Shown one piece after another: positions 35,626-45,495 of a DNA stretch of 64,000 bases. Both the position numbers and the translations under genes were made by a program. Under the pieces are notes generated by a model. It did not search any database. It was not told the origin of the DNA and worked only from the letters and a program-made list of their open reading frames with translations. The stretch's first letter is position 1, and each line of letters starts with the position of its first letter. The stretch covers positions 38,307 to 102,306 of the forward strand of contig NZ_BIXY01000012.1 of NCBI RefSeq assembly GCF_008326305.1, read 5' to 3'. The stretch is from Dictyobacter arantiisoli. Lineage in GTDB: Bacteria; Chloroflexota; Ktedonobacteria; Ktedonobacterales; Ktedonobacteraceae.

Positions 35626-37032
35626 TTAGTAGACGTCGATTTCACGGCCGTAGCTCTGCAATCTTGTGCGCACGGCCTGGAGGAAGCCACCAGCGCCAGC
35701 GCCATCCAGGATGCGATGGTCGAATGCTAAGGACATGAACATCATCGAGCGTACCGCAATGGCATCATCTTCGATGACGACCGGTCGTTTGACTACGGCA
35801 TCCATACTCAGAATACCAGCATGTGGCTGGTTGATAATCGGCATCGATATAATTGTACCAAATACGCCAGGATTATTCACCACAAATGTACTATTTTGTA
35901 AATCCTGAACCGTTAGCTTGTTGTTACGCGCACGCTGGGCCAACGCATTGACCTGCCGGGCCAGTCCTGCGACCGTATATTGATCGGCGTCATAGATGGT
36001 TGGAACGACCAGTCCGGTTTCGGTCGCGACGGCCATCCCCAGATTGATGCTCCGCTTGATAATAATACGATTGTCTTCGGTCCAGGTTGAGTTGATAATA
36101 GGATACTTGCGTATCCCTTCACACACTGCCTTCATGACAAAAGGGACGTAGCTGATACCATAGCCTTCGCGACGCTTGAAATCAGCCTTGTTCTTCTCTA
36201 ACCATTTGGTGAGATTGGTCATGTCAATTTCAACAACAGTCGTTGCATGAGGAGATGTACGCTTGCTGCGCACCATATGTTCAGCAATCGCCAGACGCAT
36301 GCGGTCGGGAACAATTACTTCATCCCCACCAATACCATCGCTATTACCTGTAGTGGCGGCAGGCGACGGGGTTTCCAGCCGTGGTGCCGAAGCCGAGGGA
36401 CGGACTGGGGCAGAGATAGAGACAGCAGGGGTGGCAGCAGCAGCCGCAGGAGCAGAACTGGTCGCTGCTTGAGGGGCAAACTGCCGCTGCTCAACATATG
36501 CCAGAATATCCTCTTTGCGCACACGACCACCTGCGCCAGTGCCAGCAATTTCACGCAGGTCAATGCTGTATTCACGCGCCAGACGACGGGCAAGCGGTGA
36601 AATACGCTGACGCTCCTCATCCTCTTGCAAGCTGGCGTGGTTGCTGACACCATTCCCATTGGTAGGGACGCCATTAGCAATTCCATTGGGGACCGCATAT
36701 GGCGCGGCACTAAGAGAGGCAGGCGCATGAGCAACCGGGGTGGCTGTCTCAGTTGCAGCAGGAGCACTGCTGGTATCTGCAGTGGAAGCTGAAGCATTTT
36801 CTTCAATCAAGGCAATCTCGGCACCGACCGGGACCGTCTCATCTACCTGCGTCAGAATCTTGATCAGGCGGCCAGCAACCGGTGACGGCAATTCAGCATT
36901 GATTTTGTCAGTAATTACTTCAGCAATGGCCTCATCACGTTCAATGAGATCACCTTCTTGCTTTAACCATGCCCCAATGGTTCCTTCTGATACCGACTCA
37001 CCCAGGCGCGGCATTGTTACAGGTGTTGGCAT
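35626..37032 (-). CDS. 2-oxoacid dehydrogenase E2 (dihydrolipoamide acyltransferase)
   Basis: The 468-residue protein has one lipoyl domain (about 1-75, lipoyl Lys 43 in VITDKINAELP). An Ala/Pro linker, a peripheral-subunit-binding domain (about 145-185, ISPLARRLAREYSIDL and GTGAGGRVRKEDIL) and a catalytic domain with His 439 in AFDHRILDGAGAG follow. It transfers acyl groups from lipoate to CoA in a pyruvate, branched-chain or acetoin complex. ATG 37032 after AAGGGG is preferred over a start at 37089. E1-beta and E1-alpha lie upstream in the same operon, but no E3 gene is present here. Confidence 0.93.
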   Translation of the reverse strand: MPTPVTMPRLGESVSEGTIGAWLKQEGDLIERDEAIAEVITDKINAELPSPVAGRLIKILTQVDETVPVGAEIALIEENASASTADTSSAPAATETATPVAHAPASLSAAPYAVPNGIANGVPTNGNGVSNHASLQEDEERQRISPLARRLAREYSIDLREIAGTGAGGRVRKEDILAYVEQRQFAPQAATSSAPAAAAATPAVSISAPVRPSASAPRLETPSPAATTGNSDGIGGDEVIVPDRMRLAIAEHMVRSKRTSPHATTVVEIDMTNLTKWLEKNKADFKRREGYGISYVPFVMKAVCEGIRKYPIINSTWTEDNRIIIKRSINLGMAVATETGLVVPTIYDADQYTVAGLARQVNALAQRARNNKLTVQDLQNSTFVVNNPGVFGTIISMPIINQPHAGILSMDAVVKRPVVIEDDAIAVRSMMFMSLAFDHRILDGAGAGGFLQAVRTRLQSYGREIDVY

Positions 37033-37126
37033 AGAAGCACCCCTTTTGTATATTGAGCGCACTCTGCATAGATTATATGCGTTGTACACTTAGAATAGCG
37101 TATCATAAATAAAATACAACCTCGAT

Positions 37127-38116
37127 TTAATAAGCCGCCAGTTCTCTGGCTGCCGAAAGAATTTTTGCGGCGTTCGGTAAATATGCATCCTCCAGGGGGG
37201 GTGCATAGGGGAATGGCACATCAGGCGCGGCAACCCGCGTAATCGGTCCATCCAGATATTCAAACAGGTCTGCGGATAGAATCGCCGCTAACTCGGCCCC
37301 AATGCCACCAGTCAGGGTATCCTCATGTACAATCAGCACCTTGTTCGTGCGCTTGACTGAGGCCATGATAGATTCGCGATCCAACGGCGAAAGGCTGCGC
37401 AAATCCAGCACCTCCACTTCAAGGTCGTCGTCATGCTCAAGTACCTGGGCAGCACGCAAACATTGATGGACCATCGCACCATACGTCAATATCGTCATAT
37501 CTTCCCCTTCGCGACGAATAATCGCTTTCCCCAGAGGGACCACATAATCATCGGAGGGCAATTCTTCACGGAGTTCAGGCATACGGTACAACAATTTGTG
37601 TTCTAAATACAGAACTGGATTATTATCGCGAATAGCGGCCTTCAGCATTCCCTTGGCATCATAGGTCGTGGAAGGAACTACTACTTTCATGCCCGGGACG
37701 TGGAAAAACCAGGATTCAGGGCTGGAAGAATGAAATGGTCCACCTTTTGTCCCTCCACCCGATGGGCCACGAATAACAATGGGAACCGGCATACCCACAC
37801 GCCAGTACATTTTGGACGCCATATTTACGATCTGATCAAAGCCACAGGTGATAAAATCGATAAATTGCATCTCGGCTATCGGACGCATACCCATCAAGGC
37901 GGCACCGACGGCCGAGCCAATAATCGCAGCCTCAGACATCGGTGTATCGATTACACGCTCGGGACCAAATGCATCCAGCAGGCCCGCGCTGACTTTGAAG
38001 GCTCCTCCATAAGCACCCACATCTTCACCCAGGAGAAAGACGGCCTCGTCACGTAGCATCTCTTCGTGAATGGCCTGACCGATTGCCTCTAAGTAGGTTA
38101 CTTTTTTATCACTCAT
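37127..38116 (-). CDS. 2-oxoacid dehydrogenase E1 beta subunit
   Basis: The 329-residue protein matches the E1-beta family in length. It begins with the TYLEAIGQAIHEEM helix, then FLLGEDVGAYGGAFKVSAGL, DTPMSEAAIIGSAVGAAL (contains the catalytic Glu) and the C-terminal LLIVHEDTLTGGIGAELA-like segment (here VLIVHEDTLTGGIGAEL). With E1-alpha it forms the thiamine diphosphate heterotetramer that decarboxylates the 2-oxoacid. Its start overlaps the E1-alpha stop by four bases (ATGA), so translation is coupled. The substrate (pyruvate, acetoin or branched-chain oxoacid) cannot be fixed from sequence alone. Confidence 0.94.
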   Translation of the reverse strand: MSDKKVTYLEAIGQAIHEEMLRDEAVFLLGEDVGAYGGAFKVSAGLLDAFGPERVIDTPMSEAAIIGSAVGAALMGMRPIAEMQFIDFITCGFDQIVNMASKMYWRVGMPVPIVIRGPSGGGTKGGPFHSSSPESWFFHVPGMKVVVPSTTYDAKGMLKAAIRDNNPVLYLEHKLLYRMPELREELPSDDYVVPLGKAIIRREGEDMTILTYGAMVHQCLRAAQVLEHDDDLEVEVLDLRSLSPLDRESIMASVKRTNKVLIVHEDTLTGGIGAELAAILSADLFEYLDGPITRVAAPDVPFPYAPPLEDAYLPNAAKILSAARELAAY

Positions 38117-39201
38117 CGCCGTCCAGCGGCCTCCTCTGCCTTGTGCACGATGTTGAATGGCTGACCAGTACGGCTATCAAGTGCATTCACATAATGAGGA
38201 TTGTCCGCCTCTGGTTCACCAACAACGGCTATAGGTCCATCGGGGGCATAGACATAGTGCGACACCGTCGCCCCATCCGGTGCAGGACTCTGTTCAGCAT
38301 AGCTCACTGCGTCGTCTACCTCTGCCTGGATCTGTGCCATCATCTCGGTACGCGACGTTGTTGTCAAAATATCTTCCTGCATGAGATATGCTTCGAAACG
38401 CTGAAGTGGATCTTTCTTTAGCCATTCAGCACGCAATTCCGGTGGTACATAATCCGCTTGATCAGATTCTGAATGGCCGCGCACACGAAATGTCTTGCAT
38501 TCAACCAGTGCCGGTCCCTGACCACTACGAGCATGGACCAGCGCACGCTCAAGCGCCTCCATAACCGCCAGTACATCGTTGCCATCGACGCTCTCGCCGG
38601 GCATGCCATAAGCCAGCGCACGCTCTGAAAGATTCTGAATAGCGAATTGTCTGGCTGCCGGCGTTGAATAGGCATAGCCATTATTTTCAATGACCAGTAC
38701 CAGAGGTAACTTCTGTACCGAGGCAAAATTCAATGCTTCGTGAAAAGAGCCAGTATTGGTCGCACCATCGCCGCAGGCAGCGAGGACAACCGTTGAACGG
38801 TGCTTCATTTTCATAGTCAAAGCCACGCCACATGCCACAGGCAGCGATTCCCCTAACATACTGATCATCGGAACAATTCCATGATGCATATCACCTATAT
38901 GCATTTGACCGTCGCGCCCTAAAGTCGGGGAGTTACCGCGGGCCAGCCATTGACACAGTATACTGCGGGGCGAAACCCCACGTACAAGATGCATGCCGAG
39001 ATCCCTATGCTGCGGTACAATGCAGTCTCCATCGCGCAGCATCATTGCTGCACCAACGGTTGTAGCCTCATGCCCCCGTGCCGTGTAGACACCACCCGCG
39101 ATACGCCCTTGCAAAAACAGCGTACGGATGCGATCTTCCAAAGCCCGGGTAAGGCACATAAAACGGTAGGTCTGTAGCAGGGTAGCCCGCTCCAGTTCCA
39201 T
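38113..39201 (-). CDS. 2-oxoacid dehydrogenase E1 alpha subunit
   Basis: The 362-residue protein has the thiamine diphosphate motif GDGATNTGSFHEALNFA followed by IENNGYAYSTP, and an N-terminal EDRIRTLFLQGRIAGGVYTA typical of E1-alpha. A C-terminal extension of about 40 residues beyond the usual end (VSHYVYAPDGPIAVVGEPEA...) is slightly longer than most. ATG 39201 follows AGGA at nine bases and is preferred over GTG 39207. It is the first gene of the E1-alpha/E1-beta/E2 operon. Confidence 0.93.
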   Translation of the reverse strand: MELERATLLQTYRFMCLTRALEDRIRTLFLQGRIAGGVYTARGHEATTVGAAMMLRDGDCIVPQHRDLGMHLVRGVSPRSILCQWLARGNSPTLGRDGQMHIGDMHHGIVPMISMLGESLPVACGVALTMKMKHRSTVVLAACGDGATNTGSFHEALNFASVQKLPLVLVIENNGYAYSTPAARQFAIQNLSERALAYGMPGESVDGNDVLAVMEALERALVHARSGQGPALVECKTFRVRGHSESDQADYVPPELRAEWLKKDPLQRFEAYLMQEDILTTTSRTEMMAQIQAEVDDAVSYAEQSPAPDGATVSHYVYAPDGPIAVVGEPEADNPHYVNALDSRTGQPFNIVHKAEEAAGRR

Positions 39202-39379
39202 AATCACCCATCCTTTTCTGTCTCAGGTGCATTTGCGTTCATGCTAACATGCGATAAGAAGAGGTGTCAAGGTTACTTGCTTTGCTCTTCACTCCTACAA
39301 AAAATGTGAGTATCCCCCTATTATACACCCTTCCATCACTTCTTTCTCTCACTCTCTGCTATCGACAGTTGTTCCCCTA

Positions 39380-41293
39380 TTATGCAGTGTGGTCAATATT
39401 TTGAGGTGCTTGCGCTTCGGCCTGCAAAATTTCCTGGCGCAGGCGCTGAATACGTCGCCGGTAGGCATCTTCCGGCTGAAGATAGCCCAGTTTAGGCTTA
39501 TCACCCATACTGACATGCCACTTACGGAAGGCCAGCCCAATCTCTGTCTGATAGAGGGCTCGGACACGTAGCCATTGCTTCATACCATAGTGAAAAAGGA
39601 CCCCACGCTCAATCCTGGTGCGTAAGAAAGAATGCTGCAAGAGCGCGTATTCATCAACGGTCACAATCCCGCTACTCACTTCGGAGGTTAAGAACTCGCG
39701 AATGATCGCCGCTTCATGGGCGAGGGATTTGATTAAACAATAGACAATCACCATCTGAGCGATGAAGGGAGGAATGTAATCGCCAATACCCGCAAGGAAG
39801 GAAAACATGACAATATTGGAATTGGCCGGCGCAGTAAGGATTAAAGAGTTAGCGAAGAAGTTGATAAAATCAAAGGCCGTATGCAAACCAACTGAGATGA
39901 GATAACCGATGAGAGGGATTACGATATGTTGCCAACGCACACGCGTATGGCGGATATAGCCAAGCGCGATGCCCAGGCAGACCGTAAAGGTGGAATGGCT
40001 CAACCATCCCAGGACAATCCGTCCAATCAAGAGGATGAGAAAGGCTTTAGGATTACCCGCGAAATAAAGGATATTTTCGACCATGGCAAAACCCGCCCCG
40101 ATTAAGGCACCATAGACAATGCCATCAGTCACATTATCGAACTCATCGCGCAGAATGATAAAGAGCAGCAACAGGCCCAGTCCTTTGACGGTTTCCTCGG
40201 TAATACCAGCATTCAAGGCTGAAAAGAGCGCATCCATCGCCTTGTTGACCTGTGGACCCAGGATTGCAGAGCGTAAGGTATCGATATAGCCTTCTACAAA
40301 GGTTGTGGGGGGAATGGCAATGACGGCACCCCAGAGAAAGGCCGCCAGGCGCAAAAACCAGGGCTCGCGTTCATAGCGATCAATAAAATTGACCAGGAAA
40401 TTAATGCCCAATGCAGCGATAATAGGAATCATGAGGATAGGCAAGAGATTCAGGGAACTCTCCTGGACCAACGAGATGATCCCCATCAGATTGCTGAATA
40501 AGATCGCGATCAGCGCACCCACTAACAATATAATCAGTACAATACCGCTGATAAGCCAGCTCCTATGTACTTTGAAACGCTGCGGAATAGCAAATTGGAG
40601 TGTGATGCCCGCCCCAAATAGATTCTCTTTATCCTCACCCGAACGGGCCTCATAATGATGCGCATCCATATGATCGCGTGAGCAATCGACCCTTTCGGAA
40701 GGGAACGCATGAGCAGGTGTCCAACGGGGCTGCGTGGCAGGTGGCTTCTCAGTCAAGGACGGATATGGTGGTTTGACTGGCGTGGATTCTCCGGTTGCCT
40801 GCTGCGCTCCTGACTTCCCCAGTTGCGAACATTCAGTATGAGAGGCAGGCATAGCCAGAAATTGCTCGATCATCGATGCCACATCAATCTGTGGTTGCGG
40901 CGTCTCAACACCATTCTTAGGTGCAATCAATTGGAGGAGAGTATCCCCGAGCATCAAGAAATCTTGTGACTGCAAGGACGCATGCTTGCCAGCAGGAACA
41001 GGTTCTCCATTCACATGCAAAACATTATGCTCGGTCACATTATAAATAGACCAGGCATCTCCCTCATAGACCAGACGAGCGTGCTCACGCGAAACCGTAG
41101 GATCTAACAAAATCAGGTCGTTATGTAACGCGCGTCCAATCGTGGTAGCGGAGCCGGTCAATAAATACACCAGACGTTCTTCGGGCAACTTGCCTGCGGG
41201 ATACATTTCCGGACGCCTGATCCTCTTCGTGCGTCGATGTACCGGACGAATCCGTACAACACGCAAAACCCCATAATTTTGACTCACACTCAT
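39380..41293 (-). CDS. FHA domain-PrsW intramembrane metalloprotease fusion
   Basis: The 637-residue protein has an N-terminal FHA domain (about 41-125): TIGRALHNDLILLDPTVSRE supplies the phosphothreonine-binding Arg and SxxH, and VNGEPVP the closing motif. A linker of about 110 residues follows. Then come multiple helices forming a PrsW/CPBP-like protease with EETVK at 366-370, GAGFAMVEN at 399-406, His 433 and His 471 (LHTAFDF). PrsW proteases cut anti-sigma factors within the membrane. The added FHA domain would let a kinase-dependent phosphothreonine partner recruit it. The C-terminal 130 residues are soluble and unrecognised. Confidence 0.9.
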   Translation of the reverse strand: MSVSQNYGVLRVVRIRPVHRRTKRIRRPEMYPAGKLPEERLVYLLTGSATTIGRALHNDLILLDPTVSREHARLVYEGDAWSIYNVTEHNVLHVNGEPVPAGKHASLQSQDFLMLGDTLLQLIAPKNGVETPQPQIDVASMIEQFLAMPASHTECSQLGKSGAQQATGESTPVKPPYPSLTEKPPATQPRWTPAHAFPSERVDCSRDHMDAHHYEARSGEDKENLFGAGITLQFAIPQRFKVHRSWLISGIVLIILLVGALIAILFSNLMGIISLVQESSLNLLPILMIPIIAALGINFLVNFIDRYEREPWFLRLAAFLWGAVIAIPPTTFVEGYIDTLRSAILGPQVNKAMDALFSALNAGITEETVKGLGLLLLFIILRDEFDNVTDGIVYGALIGAGFAMVENILYFAGNPKAFLILLIGRIVLGWLSHSTFTVCLGIALGYIRHTRVRWQHIVIPLIGYLISVGLHTAFDFINFFANSLILTAPANSNIVMFSFLAGIGDYIPPFIAQMVIVYCLIKSLAHEAAIIREFLTSEVSSGIVTVDEYALLQHSFLRTRIERGVLFHYGMKQWLRVRALYQTEIGLAFRKWHVSMGDKPKLGYLQPEDAYRRRIQRLRQEILQAEAQAPQNIDHTA

Positions 41294-41914
41294 CTAACGC
41301 ACCTGATCAACAAGCACAAAGCATGTTGCTTGCCGTCTCCCTCTTTTTCATAGTGTTGTACTGTGCATGCCTATGACAAGCCAGCATACCGCTTATAGAT
41401 AAGCAGGAATGCCATTCCATACGCACGCTACTTCATTGTATCTATTCCCCACCGGGGATAGATTGTACTCTATGCACTCATCCGGGAAATTGCTGACGTC
41501 CAAAACTATTGTCGCTAGCGCTCTCTGATATCATACATACGCACTTAGCATGAGAGTAGTGAGAGATCCTCCACCTTCATTTGTTCTATCCCGCAACAGG
41601 CGACGCTTTTATCTCAAATACCTATTTTATGCCAGACGCGTGACAACTATACAACCTGAGCTTATCTATACTATACATGGAGAGGGCAGCGAATGACAAG
41701 CCGCCAGACGTCCATATTTTGCTTCCACAGGCAAAGTCCTACCACTTTCACAGCAGGAATTTTCTGGCACAGATGGCAGGAACAGCCCGATCTGTGATCG
41801 GTACTATACGCCCTCCAGCGGCAGGAGAAAAAATCAATATGATATAATGCGCCCAAACAACGATACATGTGCTTGTTATTGACTTCAAATTAGAGGATTG
41901 GTTGCTTATCACAT
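41294..41914. other. Long divergent intergenic region
   Basis: The 621 bases between the FHA-PrsW gene and the MscS gene contain no credible ORF. No RNA element or strong hairpin was seen. Both promoters must lie here, and a -10-like TATACT and GTACTATACG are the only hints. Confidence 0.45.
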
Positions 41915-42979
41915 ATGACGCTAGTTATCAATGCTATTGCAACTTCACCTGATGCGCATCAGAAAGTAGATCTGGCGATTGATATTGTTCTGGGCGTGGC
42001 AACGCTGGCAGCAGCGGTTGGATTGGGAATACTGCTACGCCGTTTATTGACCCAGCGCCTTAAGAAGACGGTCCTGGATTCATGGATTGTGCAGACGCTC
42101 GGCGCTCTAATTTTCGCCATTCCAGCACTGCTCGGCTTGATCGGTGCGCTGGCTATCTTTAATGCCACCTTAGTCGTCGCGACTCTCAAATATAGCATCG
42201 GGGGAAATCCAGCCACAGCGATCAATGCTGGCTGGAACTTGATTCAGACGATTTTGATCTCGCTGCTGAGCATTGGAATCGCGCGAACAATGCATGCGAT
42301 CATTGTGCGTAAATTTGGGACGAGCCGCATTGATATCAATATGCGCACCCTGATGGCGCGCATCCTCTATATTATCGTGATCTGTATCGCTATCTTCTTT
42401 ATCCTGACCGTCTGGAACGTCCCCGTAGGCATTCCAGTAGCGGTGCTGGGTACATTTACCGTCACACTGACAGTAGCCCTACAGGATGTGCTTAAAAATC
42501 TGGTAGCAGGCTTCTACATCCTGGTGGAACGCCCCTTTTTTATTGGAGATCAGATCAATATTACCTCGGGTATGATTACCTATATTGGCAAGGTTGAGGA
42601 TATCCAGTTACGTGCGACAATCCTGCGTCTGACCAGCGGCGAAGAAGTCAGCGTGCCCAATCTCTTTATCTTCAGCAATTCGGTGATCAATAATTCCCAC
42701 TTCGGCGAACGACGCTCGATTCTGCTGCTGACGATGCCACAAGAGCAGTTTGATCGCGATGCGATGACCAGCCAGATTCTGCACTTGCTTAAACAATACA
42801 CCGAGGTCATGGATCATCCAGAACCTACTGTTATGGCTGACAGCTTTCAAGATGGCAATATCACGCTCAATGTGCGATTCTGGGTAGCAACCACACAGGT
42901 AATCGATATTTCAGGGATTATCTATGAACTCCATAACCTCTTCCCGCACGCCAATATCAGCGTGAAGGAACCGATCTAG
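41915..42979 (+). CDS. MscS-family mechanosensitive channel
   Basis: The 354-residue protein has four N-terminal hydrophobic helices and then the MscS core. The pore-lining helix is GTFTVTLTVALQDVLKNLVA (about 190-210), followed by GFYILVERPFFIGDQI and the beta domain EDIQLRATILRLTSGEEVSVPN. It releases osmolytes at high turgor. No ribosome binding site is well placed for the ATG at 41915, since GAGGA lies about 18 bases upstream, so initiation may be weak or the start slightly different. Confidence 0.92.
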   Translation: MTLVINAIATSPDAHQKVDLAIDIVLGVATLAAAVGLGILLRRLLTQRLKKTVLDSWIVQTLGALIFAIPALLGLIGALAIFNATLVVATLKYSIGGNPATAINAGWNLIQTILISLLSIGIARTMHAIIVRKFGTSRIDINMRTLMARILYIIVICIAIFFILTVWNVPVGIPVAVLGTFTVTLTVALQDVLKNLVAGFYILVERPFFIGDQINITSGMITYIGKVEDIQLRATILRLTSGEEVSVPNLFIFSNSVINNSHFGERRSILLLTMPQEQFDRDAMTSQILHLLKQYTEVMDHPEPTVMADSFQDGNITLNVRFWVATTQVIDISGIIYELHNLFPHANISVKEPI

Positions 42980-43070
42980 TTCGGCTCCTCCCTACCCGAA
43001 AGGGGGCTGATATGATAAAATCCATGGCAGAAGCGAAGAGAATATTGTAGAAGGGGAAGCTATCACTGCC

Positions 43071-43712
43071 ATGCGCTCAATTGGTTTAATGGGTGGGACA
43101 TTTGATCCGATTCATCATGCCCATCTCATTGTGGCGGAGGAGGTGCGTTCCGTCCTTGGATTGACCGAAATGGTTTTTATTCCCGCTGGCGAGCCACCTC
43201 ATAAAGCTGGACGACATACAGCGCCTGCCCGGCATAGGCTGGCAATGGTTGAATTAGCACTGCTCTCCAATCCCCATTTTACGATCTCACGCATTGAATT
43301 GGATCGACCGGGTCCTTCGTATCTGGTTGATACATTGCGCCTGCTACACGAGCAGTGGGGGCCAGAAATTGAGTTGTCCTTCGTGATAGGCTGGGATAGT
43401 CTTGAAGATTTTCCTGGCTGGTATCAACCAGAGGGTATTTTGCGTCAGCTTACCCGCCTGATCGCGGTGCGCCGTCCTGGCTATGTCGATGATGCTGAGT
43501 ATAATCAGCGTATGGAGGCACGCCTGCCCGGTCTATTGCAGAAGCTCTGCATTGTGCCGGTACCGCAACTGGATATCTCTTCAACCGACCTACGCCAGCG
43601 AGTCGCTGAAAAACGACCCATTACCTATCAAGTACCCGAGGCGGTCGAACACTATATTCAAACCAACCAGCTCTATCAGCATCCGACAGCAGAAATAGAA
43701 AGATACAGATAA
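43071..43712 (+). CDS. nadD: Nicotinate-nucleotide adenylyltransferase
   Basis: The 213-residue protein has the nucleotidyltransferase signature [17 protein letters not shown] near residue 8, [20 protein letters not shown] near 40, and the closing [10 protein letters not shown]. It adenylates nicotinate mononucleotide in NAD synthesis. Length and motifs fit NadD. It ends one base before the DUF951 gene, so the two are coupled, which is the common arrangement in Chloroflexota and Firmicutes near this gene. NAD kinase is encoded about 17 kb away. Confidence 0.96.
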   Translation: MRSIGLMGGTFDPIHHAHLIVAEEVRSVLGLTEMVFIPAGEPPHKAGRHTAPARHRLAMVELALLSNPHFTISRIELDRPGPSYLVDTLRLLHEQWGPEIELSFVIGWDSLEDFPGWYQPEGILRQLTRLIAVRRPGYVDDAEYNQRMEARLPGLLQKLCIVPVPQLDISSTDLRQRVAEKRPITYQVPEAVEHYIQTNQLYQHPTAEIERYR

Positions 43713-43713
43713 C

Positions 43714-43941
43714 ATGCAGCAGCCACTCCATTTTGCATTAGGCGATCGACTTCGCATGCGCAAAAAGCATCCTTGCGGCAGCTTCGATTGGGAAGTTGTA
43801 CGTATCGGAGCCGATATTGGCATTGTCTGCGAGCGTTGCGGACGTCGCGTCCTCCTGCCCCGCTCCCAGGTTGAACGCCGTATCAAAGAAATTCTGCCAC
43901 GCAAAGTAAAAACCCAGGATGATTTCTTCAAGGAAGAATAA
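43714..43941 (+). CDS. DUF951 small zinc-knuckle protein
   Basis: The 75-residue protein matches DUF951. Signature blocks are [20 protein letters not shown] and [18 protein letters not shown], with a CxxC and a separate Cys that together suggest zinc binding. Members are widespread in Firmicutes and Chloroflexota and are often linked to nucleotide or cell-division genes, but their role is not established. The ATG lies one base after the nadD stop. Confidence 0.9.
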   Translation: MQQPLHFALGDRLRMRKKHPCGSFDWEVVRIGADIGIVCERCGRRVLLPRSQVERRIKEILPRKVKTQDDFFKEE

Positions 43942-44058
43942 ACGCCAGGGATCTCGGTTGAGATGTTGTTAACCCTTGCATCTTCTGACCAAATCCCTGT
44001 ATACTCAGCGTTAGAAGAAGGGAATTTATTTCGTAAGATGTATTAAGGATATGGCACG

Positions 44059-45456
44059 ATGGCAATAGCCCAACCGAAAACAGGTTTTCTGACGTTACTC
44101 AAAAAGAGGGATTTTCTCCGTCTGTGGCTGGCCCAGTTGATTTCAATGACGAGCTTGAACGCCACAAATTATGCGCTGCTGATCTTAATCCACAATATTA
44201 CCAACTCAACCACGCTGGTTGGTCTTGCAATTATTTGTTTTAGTATTCCGGCCGTCCTCTTTGGCGCGCCAGCGGGTGTCTTTGTGGATCGTATGGATAA
44301 GCGACGCGTAATGTGGGGAAGCAATTGTTTACGTGCGATTGCGACGATACTCTTTGCGCTTATCCTACTGGGAAATCGCGGAAGCGTGCTCTTTTTCATT
44401 TATCTACTCACCTTTGTGATTTCGTCAATTGGACAGTTCTTTACACCTGCCGAAGGATCAGCTATTCCCATGCTGGTGGGCGACAATGAGATGTTGCCAG
44501 CCCTCTCACTCTTCAATATTACATTTATGCTATCACAGGCCCTTGGCTATGTGATCCTGGCTCCAATTGCCTTAAGCCTTCTACCAACCTTTACCCTCTT
44601 CCACATTACCTTTGATCCCATCGTCCAACTGTATGCTGCCTGTGGTATCCTCTATCTGCTGTGTGCGGGCCTGGTCCTGCTGATTCCGCCAGCCAGTTTC
44701 GCGCAACGGCATCAAGCATCTTCCGTACTGACTCCAGATCTGGCAACCCAGACGATGGGGATTATGCATAACATTCAGGGCGAGATGAAAGAGGGCTGGA
44801 ACTTTATTCGCACCCGTAAAGCGCTACTCTTAGCGGTCGTTCAACTCTCCTTCGCGGGTATTTTGATTCTGGTGATTGGACAGATCGCGACGCCTATTGT
44901 GACAGATCTTCTGGGAGTTTCCGCGAACCTGATGGCGGTAATCTTTGCACCAGCAGGCGTGGGGCTGGTATTGGGCTCGATCATTATGCCCGGAGTATCC
45001 ATGAGAATTGGCAAACTACGCACTATCTTTATCGGTATTCTGGGCCTGACAATGGCAACCCTGTTCTTACCGCTGGTAACCATTCTGGCCCGCTGGCTCC
45101 AACCACATGGTTGGAATGGCAATCCACTCCTGTTCCTGGCGATGGGCTTCTTGATGTTTATCGCGGGTATGGCGCTCGTCTGTATTAACATTCCTTCACA
45201 GACAGCGATGCAGGAGTTGACACCCGATTGGATCAAGGGCCGCGTGCTGGCATTGCAAATCGTTCTCTATAATACCTGTTCTATTCCCATCATCTTGTTT
45301 ATCGGAGCGCTCTCCGATATCCTGCACATCGACCGCGTTTTATACATTATGTCAATTTCCATCCTGGCCTTTGGCATCTGGAGCGTCTATTATGAGCGCA
45401 AAAACCCCGCGCCGGTTAAAGCAGAACTGGTAGAAGAAAAAGTGACACAGGGCTAG
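44059..45456 (+). CDS. Major facilitator superfamily transporter
   Basis: The 465-residue protein has about 12 hydrophobic helices, the MFS-defining loop GAPAGVFVDRMDKRRVMW between helices 2 and 3, and a start RDFLRLWLAQLISMTSLNA typical of the DHA3/macrolide-efflux-like group. It most likely exports drugs or other small hydrophobic compounds. AAGGA precedes the ATG. The following M50-like gene begins 39 bases after its stop, so a shared transcript is likely. Confidence 0.9.
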   Translation: MAIAQPKTGFLTLLKKRDFLRLWLAQLISMTSLNATNYALLILIHNITNSTTLVGLAIICFSIPAVLFGAPAGVFVDRMDKRRVMWGSNCLRAIATILFALILLGNRGSVLFFIYLLTFVISSIGQFFTPAEGSAIPMLVGDNEMLPALSLFNITFMLSQALGYVILAPIALSLLPTFTLFHITFDPIVQLYAACGILYLLCAGLVLLIPPASFAQRHQASSVLTPDLATQTMGIMHNIQGEMKEGWNFIRTRKALLLAVVQLSFAGILILVIGQIATPIVTDLLGVSANLMAVIFAPAGVGLVLGSIIMPGVSMRIGKLRTIFIGILGLTMATLFLPLVTILARWLQPHGWNGNPLLFLAMGFLMFIAGMALVCINIPSQTAMQELTPDWIKGRVLALQIVLYNTCSIPIILFIGALSDILHIDRVLYIMSISILAFGIWSVYYERKNPAPVKAELVEEKVTQG

Positions 45457-45495
45457 GGAAAGATCGAGCGAACAGAGACAAGGATAGTAGAGAAA

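Noticed and set aside
35269..35730. Several ORFs in the 35.3-35.7 kb gap
   Set aside because: They are the tandem GC-rich module read in different frames, with repeated peptide blocks matching the DNA period.
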